A stretch of DNA of 64,000 bases from JAZDCZ01 sp046757925 (GTDB lineage: Bacteria > Gemmatimonadota > Gemmatimonadetes > Gemmatimonadales > GWC2-71-9), in assembly GCA_046757925.1 (NCBI GenBank), contig JBHHZE010000001.1, positions 1 to 64,000 of the forward strand, given 5' to 3'. Shown here in pieces: positions 58,842-64,000 of the stretch (position 1 is its first letter; each line of letters begins with the position of its first letter). The notes under the pieces are model-generated. The model saw nothing but the letters and a program-made list of their open reading frames with translations, was not told where the DNA came from and did not search any database. The translations under genes were made by a program, and so were the position numbers.

Positions 58842-59525
58842 ATGACATCGCTTCTTTTCAAGCGCAAGTTTGGCAATCCCGTCTGGGACGGTCTGTTGCG
58901 CATGACCGGTTTGGTCGCACTACTTGCCATACCCCTGTCGCGCTTGGTCCCTGCGGCCGGTGGAATGGTGGGTTTTGCGATCGTCACCATCTGGGTGAAC
59001 GGTCCGATTTCGCCGCTCCTCCCGTCTACCTACGAGCCCATGTTGATGGTGGTGGGTCGCGTCTACCAGCCGCTCCTGGTGGCAGTGGTCGGCACGCTGG
59101 GTACGATCTATGTCGAGTATCTGAACTATCACCTGTACCGTCGGATCATGCGGCTCAAGATGCTCGAGCGAACTAGGAACAGTAAAACGGTCGAGCGGGT
59201 CTTAAACACATATTCCCGCGCACCGTTCTTTGCCATCTGGATGTGCAGTTGGTCGATATTCCCTTATTGGCCCGTGCGTTTCATGTCTCCGCTGGTTGGC
59301 TACGATGTTCGCCGACATCTTCTGGCGACGTTCTTGGGACGATTCCCCCGACTGTGGTTCTTCGCCGCACTGGGCACCTGGTGGGGGGTGAGCGTTGGCG
59401 CTTTGGCGCTGTGGTCCGCGGGGTCGATAACTCTAGCGGTCTCGATCTACTCGTTGCAGCGACGGCGTGGGAAGGTGATCGGGAGGCGACCGGAACTCAC
59501 GGCACTGGAGGTGGCTGAAGGATGA
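58842..59525 (+). CDS. VTT/DedA-like integral membrane protein
   Basis: This protein of about 227 residues has roughly five hydrophobic segments. The central stretch (YSRAPFFAIWMCSWSIFPYWPVRF, MSPLVGYDVRRHLLATFLGRFPR) resembles the VTT/SNARE-associated family of DedA and TMEM41-type lipid scramblases. The ATG at 58842 is chosen for its GTGAGG site 6 nt upstream; a GTG at 58818 and an ATG at 58836 are alternatives. The stop overlaps the next gene (ATGA), so it is translated with the PHM-like copper protein. Family assignment is moderate. Confidence 0.68.
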   Translation: MTSLLFKRKFGNPVWDGLLRMTGLVALLAIPLSRLVPAAGGMVGFAIVTIWVNGPISPLLPSTYEPMLMVVGRVYQPLLVAVVGTLGTIYVEYLNYHLYRRIMRLKMLERTRNSKTVERVLNTYSRAPFFAIWMCSWSIFPYWPVRFMSPLVGYDVRRHLLATFLGRFPRLWFFAALGTWWGVSVGALALWSAGSITLAVSIYSLQRRRGKVIGRRPELTALEVAEG

Positions 59526-60679
59526 TTTACCGGTGTTCTCTCGCTTCACTCCGTAGAACGTCCGCATGGAGGTTTCCAGTGTTGATGACCATGTTGATAC
59601 CGGCCGTACTCGCCACTTTGGGAACGGCGTCGGTGGCCGCAGCCCAGGACCTTCCCCATGTGCAGTTGGTGAACGACACCAAAAACAACGAGTTCATCGT
59701 GGTGGTTGGTCCGGTGGACCTACCTGCGGGAATGATGCACTCACATGGGGCGGAGGGTGCCGTCTTCCCGCCCGTCGAGACCGTGACGATTCCCGAGAGC
59801 GTCTATCTCACGGGATTCAGCTACGAGGTTGTCGATGGCAGTGGCAATCCCGTCCCGCGTGAGACTCTGCATCACTTCAATTTGATCAATCCCGACAACC
59901 GCGAGCTATTCCTCCCGATCTCCCAAAGGATGCTCGCGGTAGGGAGTGAAACCGGCGCGCAGTCGATGCCCTGGTTCTTGCTGGGCTACCCGGTACCGGA
60001 TGGAACCCGGATGGTTGTGGCTTCGATGATGCACAATCCTACCGGAAAATCGTATACCGGTGCAGAAGTGCGGGTGCACCTCAAGTACGTGAAGGCTGGC
60101 AGGCCATGGCCGTTGCTGAGCGTTTATCCGTTCCAGATGGATGTAGCGTTTCCGGCAGGCGATAAATCGGTCGATCTGCCGCCGGGCAAGTCGGAGTTTT
60201 CCTACGAGGCCAGCCCGGCCATGGAAGGCCGTATCATGGTCATAGGATCCCATCTGCATCCGCTTGCCGAGAATATCCGATTCTACGATGTGACTGCGGA
60301 CAAGCTGGTGTGGGAAGGTTGGCCGGTAGAGGACGAGAACGGCGATCTCACAGGCGTAACGATTGGCCATCTCTACAGGAAACTGGGTGTCAAGATATTT
60401 CCGGATCACAAGTACCGGGTTACCGTTTCCTACAACAACCCCGGTGCCGACACGCTTTATGCCGGTGGGATGGGTGTCGTGGCAGGAGTGTTTATGCCGG
60501 CAGCTGCCGGGATTTGGCCCCGGGCAAATAAAGATGACGAGCTTTACGCACTCGACCGAAAACATTATCTGCGCGAGGTGCGTGGATCGTACGAACTCAT
60601 AGCTGCAGGCGGTGGGGCTCTGGCCGGGGACGACGAAAAGGCGGAGCACGGTGGGGACCAGCACCGGCATGAGCACTAG
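59522..60679 (+). CDS. Secreted protein with PHM-type copper-ligand pattern
   Basis: This 385-residue exported protein has a signal peptide ending about AAAQ (residue 42; the first 20 residues may be untranslated if Met22 is used) and a His-rich tail. The pattern H117-H118 (LHHFNL), H171 (MMHNPTG), H244-x-H246 (GSHLHPL) and M317 (GGMGVV) copies the copper ligands of peptidylglycine alpha-hydroxylating monooxygenase (HH, H, HxH, M). The spacings are close to PHM's 107/108, 172, 242/244 and 314. A second HSHG motif lies near residue 73. Whether it hydroxylates anything is unknown. It is coupled to the VTT-like gene and follows the cupredoxin. Confidence 0.72.
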   Translation: MIYRCSLASLRRTSAWRFPVLMTMLIPAVLATLGTASVAAAQDLPHVQLVNDTKNNEFIVVVGPVDLPAGMMHSHGAEGAVFPPVETVTIPESVYLTGFSYEVVDGSGNPVPRETLHHFNLINPDNRELFLPISQRMLAVGSETGAQSMPWFLLGYPVPDGTRMVVASMMHNPTGKSYTGAEVRVHLKYVKAGRPWPLLSVYPFQMDVAFPAGDKSVDLPPGKSEFSYEASPAMEGRIMVIGSHLHPLAENIRFYDVTADKLVWEGWPVEDENGDLTGVTIGHLYRKLGVKIFPDHKYRVTVSYNNPGADTLYAGGMGVVAGVFMPAAAGIWPRANKDDELYALDRKHYLREVRGSYELIAAGGGALAGDDEKAEHGGDQHRHEH

Positions 60680-60692
60680 GCTTACCAGTATT

Positions 60693-61532
60693 CTATGACT
60701 GTTTGATCCGAACGCCCATCAGTCCGGCAGAAATTCCCACAACCAGCCCGACCGCAGCATCGATCCCGTAGTGCATCTGAAGATATACGGTTCCGACTAC
60801 GAGCAGGGCATTCGGCACGAGAAAAACCGCGGCGAGCTTTCTCCACTCGTGGAAGAGGGCCACCGTTGTTGCAACACTTGCCGCCACGTGTGAGGATGGG
60901 AATGCAGTGCCGAAAGCGGATCCTCCTCCCAACATCCAATAGACCAGGCGAGCGCTCCACACCTCACGCACGGGACCCGTCGGGTGATCGAACGTGTAGT
61001 TCGGACCGGCAACAGGGTAAAGTGCGAAAACCGTGTAGCAAACTACAAAGGCTATCATGGTAGACAGAATCACGCGTCGTGCGTTGACCGCGCGGCCTCG
61101 CGCGACGAGCAGCACCGGCCCCAGGATTATTATCGGGTAGTAGGAGAGGTAGGCCAGGTGGAGTACGCCGGACCAAAAAACCGACGGAGCTGCTCGGATC
61201 CAGTCGTATGCCACCTGACCACCGAACACGAGAGCTTCCCAGTGCTGAATGACCGCGTCGCGGGTATAGGTACTCGCGATTCCGGACTGCAGAGACAGCA
61301 CGCCCAGTTCACCGTACAGGACCGGCAGCAATGCCAGCGGGTAGAGATCGCGTATCACTTCTCCCGTTTTCATGAACGGCTCTACGCGTGTGAAGAGATA
61401 CAACATCAGCCCGATGAGTGCGTGCAACGCCAGCAGCAGCCAGCTTTCGGTGTGCACGAATGCGCCCTGAGCCCCCATTATGAGCGTGAGGAACACCAGA
61501 TAGCCCGCAACCAACCTGTCTACGGGCCTCAC
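60693..61532 (-). CDS. PAP2-superfamily membrane phosphatase/transferase (IPC synthase-like)
   Basis: This 279-residue polytopic protein has about six to eight helices. Phosphatase-like motifs are GTAFPSSHVAAS (H215) and MHYGIDAAVG (H254, D258), preceded by YPVAGPNYTF. This arrangement is close to AUR1/inositol-phosphorylceramide synthase-like PAP2 proteins. The GTG start at 61532 overlaps the stop of the reductase gene (GTGA). As the last gene of a ceramide operon it probably adds or removes a phosphate head group on ceramide (inference). The end lies 13 nt from the convergent PHM-like gene. Confidence 0.82.
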   Translation of the reverse strand: MRPVDRLVAGYLVFLTLIMGAQGAFVHTESWLLLALHALIGLMLYLFTRVEPFMKTGEVIRDLYPLALLPVLYGELGVLSLQSGIASTYTRDAVIQHWEALVFGGQVAYDWIRAAPSVFWSGVLHLAYLSYYPIIILGPVLLVARGRAVNARRVILSTMIAFVVCYTVFALYPVAGPNYTFDHPTGPVREVWSARLVYWMLGGGSAFGTAFPSSHVAASVATTVALFHEWRKLAAVFLVPNALLVVGTVYLQMHYGIDAAVGLVVGISAGLMGVRIKQS

Positions 61533-62521
61533 AACCACCCCTCTGTCTTGTACCACCGTGCAGTTTGGTCGAGGCCGGGCTCCATGGATATCTTGGCGCG
61601 CCACCCCGTGTCCCGCTCCAACGCCGCCGGCGAACACGTCCATGCCTCCGCCAGGAACTCATTGGCCTTATCCGGTGCCAAGACACTCGGCCGTCGGGCG
61701 AGTGTCGATGCGATACCGGTTGCCCAAAGTGCGGCTCGCGTCACGAACGCCGGAATCGGAACCACGACGGGACCTTTCTTACGGCGGTGCTTCCCCTTCA
61801 ACGCACCGTACACCGCTCTCGCCAGCGCACCGGACGTCACGATTTCCGGGTGACATATGAAGTAGGTCTTGCCCTCCGTCGCACCGCCCATTGCGCTCGT
61901 CATGCCGGTCACCAGATCGCTAACGTGCACGATGGAAAGTTGCTGGTGGGGCGAACCGAACACGGGCACGATCCCCGTCCGAGCGATCTTGAACAATCTC
62001 AGGAATTGGACATCCCGCGGGCCATACACGCTGGGAGGTCGGACAATGGTCCACGGCAACCCGCTTGCCCGTACAACCTCCTCACCCGCCAACTTGCTCG
62101 CTCCGTAGTTGCTAACCGGGTCGGGAGCGTCGTTCTCCGACCTCACTTCACCGTATTTCACCGGCCCGGCAGCCGCCTGGCTGCTCACGTAAATCAAGCG
62201 TTGGATATTTCGCGAAGCTTTGGCGATGGCTCGAGTCAGCCGACGCGTTCCCACTACATTGGTCTCGAAAAACTCGGCGCGGTTTCGCGCCGCCGTCAAT
62301 CCCGCTACATGAAAGACGGTATCGGCGTGCCCACATCCTCGCTCGAGCGCGGCGACGTCGGAGAGGTCGCCCGGGATGCCGGCCGGAGCGCGGTTCGGGA
62401 ACACCCTGGCCAGCTTTGCGGGATTGCGTGCGAGGCAGGTGACCTCGTCGCCGCGGTCGAGCAAATGGTGTACGAGATGCGATCCAACGAATCCCGTGCC
62501 ACCAGTTACGAACGCTTTCAC
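61529..62521 (-). CDS. NAD-dependent epimerase/dehydratase-family reductase (CerR-like)
   Basis: This 330-residue extended SDR has the cofactor loop TGGTGFVG (residues 6-13), the active Tyr-Lys in NYGASKLAGEE and a preceding YVSS serine. It overlaps the GNAT-like gene upstream and the PAP2 gene downstream by 4 nt each. In Caulobacter an SDR of this kind, CerR, reduces 3-oxo-ceramide and lies with the Spt and bCerS genes. The context here makes that the preferred role, though many extended SDRs act on sugars. Confidence 0.83.
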   Translation of the reverse strand: MKAFVTGGTGFVGSHLVHHLLDRGDEVTCLARNPAKLARVFPNRAPAGIPGDLSDVAALERGCGHADTVFHVAGLTAARNRAEFFETNVVGTRRLTRAIAKASRNIQRLIYVSSQAAAGPVKYGEVRSENDAPDPVSNYGASKLAGEEVVRASGLPWTIVRPPSVYGPRDVQFLRLFKIARTGIVPVFGSPHQQLSIVHVSDLVTGMTSAMGGATEGKTYFICHPEIVTSGALARAVYGALKGKHRRKKGPVVVPIPAFVTRAALWATGIASTLARRPSVLAPDKANEFLAEAWTCSPAALERDTGWRAKISMEPGLDQTARWYKTEGWL

Positions 62522-63645
62522 AGCCTGCGGTCGTACATCCGCAGCTTCTTGTACGGCTCGAAGCCGAGCCGCACGAGACCGTTATTCATGGCGCTGTTCT
62601 CTTCCAGAATCCAGCCGGCCTCGGCCCACCTGTATCCGAGGGCGTAGCCCTTTTCCCAAATCCAATGGTACATCAGCACATCGGCGCCGGTCTTGCGGTA
62701 TTCCTCGATCAATCCGAGCAGAAGGATGCGGATTCTCGTGATTTCGCGTTTGGCCCGGAGGATCTTGATAATGCCGGGAAACAACCGGCCCGATGGGTTC
62801 TTCTTCAGTGCCACGTTGAAGTCGGGAAGCACCACCGCGAATCCTATGGGCTCGTCGCCACGCTCGGCGAATATCACCAATTCCGGTACCACGACCGGCT
62901 TCATGTCCTTCGCCAGATGGTCTATCTCGGCATCGGTCATTGGGACGAATCCCCAGTTGGCATCCCAGGCCCGATTGTAGATCTGTTTTATGCGCTCTAC
63001 TTCCTCGTTGTATCGCTTCATGTCCAGGCTTCGGAGAGTGATGTTCTTGCGTTCCGTAATTCGCCGCACTCTGTCGAGGAGCCGGTCGGGGAGTTGTGGG
63101 TCCACCGTTTGATACTGCAAGAGATCCTTAGCCTTCTCGAAGCCTGCGCGTTCAACGAGGTCGACGTAGTACGGCGGGTTGTGAGGATTGAGGACGGTGG
63201 GTGGTGTTTCGAACCCTTCCACCAACAGTCCGCACTCGTCGTTGGTCGAGAAAGAAGCCGGCCCCCGCATGACCGTGAGTCCTCTATGCGACAGCCAATC
63301 TGCCGCACGGGAGAACAACGCGTCGGCAACGGGCTGTTCGTTCACGCTCTCGAAGAAGCCCCAGAACCCGACCTTGTCGCCGTGAAAGTCGTTGTGCGCA
63401 TGGTTATGGATGGCCGCGATCCGGCCGATTACCTCCTTGCCGCCCTGATTGCGATGGGCGGTGAAGTACTGTGCCTCGGCATGTTGAAAGAAAGGGTTCT
63501 TGGAGCGGGATAGCATCTTGCGTACGTCCATACGCAAAGTAGGGACCCAGATCGGGTCCCTGCGGTGCAACTCATATGGAAATGCAATGAATCGGTTGAG
63601 ATCTGCGGCCGACTCAACCGGCCGCACGACGGCACCGCCGTTCAA
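62518..63645 (-). CDS. GNAT-fold N-acyltransferase, probable bacterial ceramide synthase (bCerS-like)
   Basis: This protein of about 375 residues has two GNAT-like halves. The N-terminal part has FIAFPYELHRRDPIWVP, GRIAAIHNHAHND and WGFFE. The C-terminal part has FAVVLPDFNVAL and LMYHWIWEKGYALGYRWAEAGW. It matches the uncharacterised GNAT proteins found beside serine palmitoyltransferase. In Caulobacter such a protein was shown to acylate the sphingoid base. The TTG start at 63645 overlaps the upstream stop (TTGA) with GGAGG 4 nt before it; a GTG at 63627 is possible. The function is inferred from context. Confidence 0.75.
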   Translation of the reverse strand: MNGGAVVRPVESAADLNRFIAFPYELHRRDPIWVPTLRMDVRKMLSRSKNPFFQHAEAQYFTAHRNQGGKEVIGRIAAIHNHAHNDFHGDKVGFWGFFESVNEQPVADALFSRAADWLSHRGLTVMRGPASFSTNDECGLLVEGFETPPTVLNPHNPPYYVDLVERAGFEKAKDLLQYQTVDPQLPDRLLDRVRRITERKNITLRSLDMKRYNEEVERIKQIYNRAWDANWGFVPMTDAEIDHLAKDMKPVVVPELVIFAERGDEPIGFAVVLPDFNVALKKNPSGRLFPGIIKILRAKREITRIRILLLGLIEEYRKTGADVLMYHWIWEKGYALGYRWAEAGWILEENSAMNNGLVRLGFEPYKKLRMYDRRL

Positions 63646-64000
63646 ACAACCTCCATCTCTTTGCCCAGTTTGCCCAGTAGATCGAGCACCGAGTCGATCT
63701 GCTCGGCCTTGTGGGTGGCCATGAGACTGGCGCGCAAACGACACTGATCGGCCGGCACCGCTGGAGGCACCACCGGATTGGTAAAGACACCAGCCTCGAA
63801 CAGCTCCCGCCAGAACGCAAACGTCTTTTCCAACGTGCCGATGAGGATGGGGATAATCGGTGTCTGGGTCGGTCCGATGTCGAAGCCCAAGTTCTGGCAA
63901 CCCTCACGGAAGCGACACGTATTTGCCCACAGCCGATCCCTGCGTTCGGGCTCTTCGATCATTATTTCCAGGGCGGCCAACACGCCGGCGGTATTCGATG
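63642..64000 (-). CDS. Alpha-oxoamine synthase C-terminus, probable serine palmitoyltransferase (partial)
   Basis: Only the last 119 or so residues lie in the window; the gene starts beyond 64000. They show the C-terminal domain of the PLP-dependent alpha-oxoamine synthases (SNTAGVLAALEIMIEEPER, TPIIPILIG, GVFTNPVVPPAVP, CRLRASLMATHK). Serine palmitoyltransferase, KBL and AONS share this region. The GNAT, SDR and PAP2 genes coupled downstream favour serine palmitoyltransferase, which makes 3-keto-sphinganine from serine and an acyl thioester. The distinction cannot be settled without the N-terminal half. Confidence 0.8.
   Translation of the reverse strand, partial: SNTAGVLAALEIMIEEPERRDRLWANTCRFREGCQNLGFDIGPTQTPIIPILIGTLEKTFAFWRELFEAGVFTNPVVPPAVPADQCRLRASLMATHKAEQIDSVLDLLGKLGKEMEVV

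Noticed and set aside
1..64000. tRNA, rRNA, riboswitch or transposon signatures
   Set aside because: I looked through the intergenic gaps and saw no cloverleaf, rRNA core, transposase or terminal inverted repeats; a covariance-model scan would be needed to exclude small RNAs.

Overview
The window comes from a GC-rich Gram-negative bacterium with an outer membrane: it encodes TolC/RND efflux, TonB-like proteins, lipoproteins and periplasmic c-type cytochromes. Alternative complex III (ActA-F), Hanks-type kinases (one with an N-terminal zinc ribbon), a short carboxypeptidase-regulatory/plug protein and sphingolipid genes together fit Gemmatimonadota best. That assignment is inference; other ACIII-bearing phyla such as Rhodothermota or Acidobacteriota remain possible. 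Genes are packed tightly, and ATGA, GTGA and TTGA stop/start overlaps are very common. I saw no rRNA, tRNA, insertion sequence, prophage or CRISPR array. No gene-free stretch exceeds about 250 bases.

Layout. 1-7.1 kb: a tandem repeat, an M20 peptidase, an alpha/beta hydrolase, a membrane protein with C-terminal helix-hairpin-helix motifs, an ABC-2 exporter, and a TPR protein split by a frameshift. 7.1-14.9 kb: a TetR-controlled RND efflux operon with a palindromic operator cluster. 14.9-21.2 kb: a nitrilase-family protein, then a pseudokinase-kinase divergent from an FHA-FHA-membrane-coiled-coil-protease, then a secreted plug-domain protein. 21.2-35.1 kb: Dpp/Opp-type permeases divergent from a ten-gene overlapping operon (solute-binding lipoprotein, GHMP kinase, heparinase II/III-like protein, TrmJ-like methyltransferase, class III aminotransferase, two amidohydrolase-like proteins, DapA-like aldolase, DHOD-like barrel, enolase-superfamily enzyme). 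This looks like an uncharacterised uptake and catabolic or modification pathway. 35.2-43.3 kb: a decayed Ser/Thr kinase followed by the complete six-gene ACIII operon. 43.4-48.3 kb: a CMD/AhpD-like protein, XdhC, an M16 peptidase and a methyltransferase-like protein. 48.3-52.8 kb: a VapC toxin with a frameshifted antitoxin, then an ECF sigma, anti-sigma and VIT/vWA module. 52.9-56 kb: a heptamer minisatellite, an internally duplicated secreted protein and a TonB-like protein. 56.1-60.7 kb: an atypical rhodanese-MBL protein, a Cys-rich protein, then a cupredoxin lipoprotein, a VTT-like membrane protein and a secreted protein carrying the copper-ligand pattern of PHM-type monooxygenases. 60.7-64 kb: four genes overlapping by 4 nt each that match a bacterial ceramide pathway (serine palmitoyltransferase, GNAT-like N-acyltransferase, NAD-dependent reductase) plus a PAP2/IPC-synthase-like membrane enzyme.

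The most interesting candidates are the ten-gene operon, the ceramide/PAP2 operon, the kinase/FHA-protease pair, and the copper trio with its PHM-like protein.
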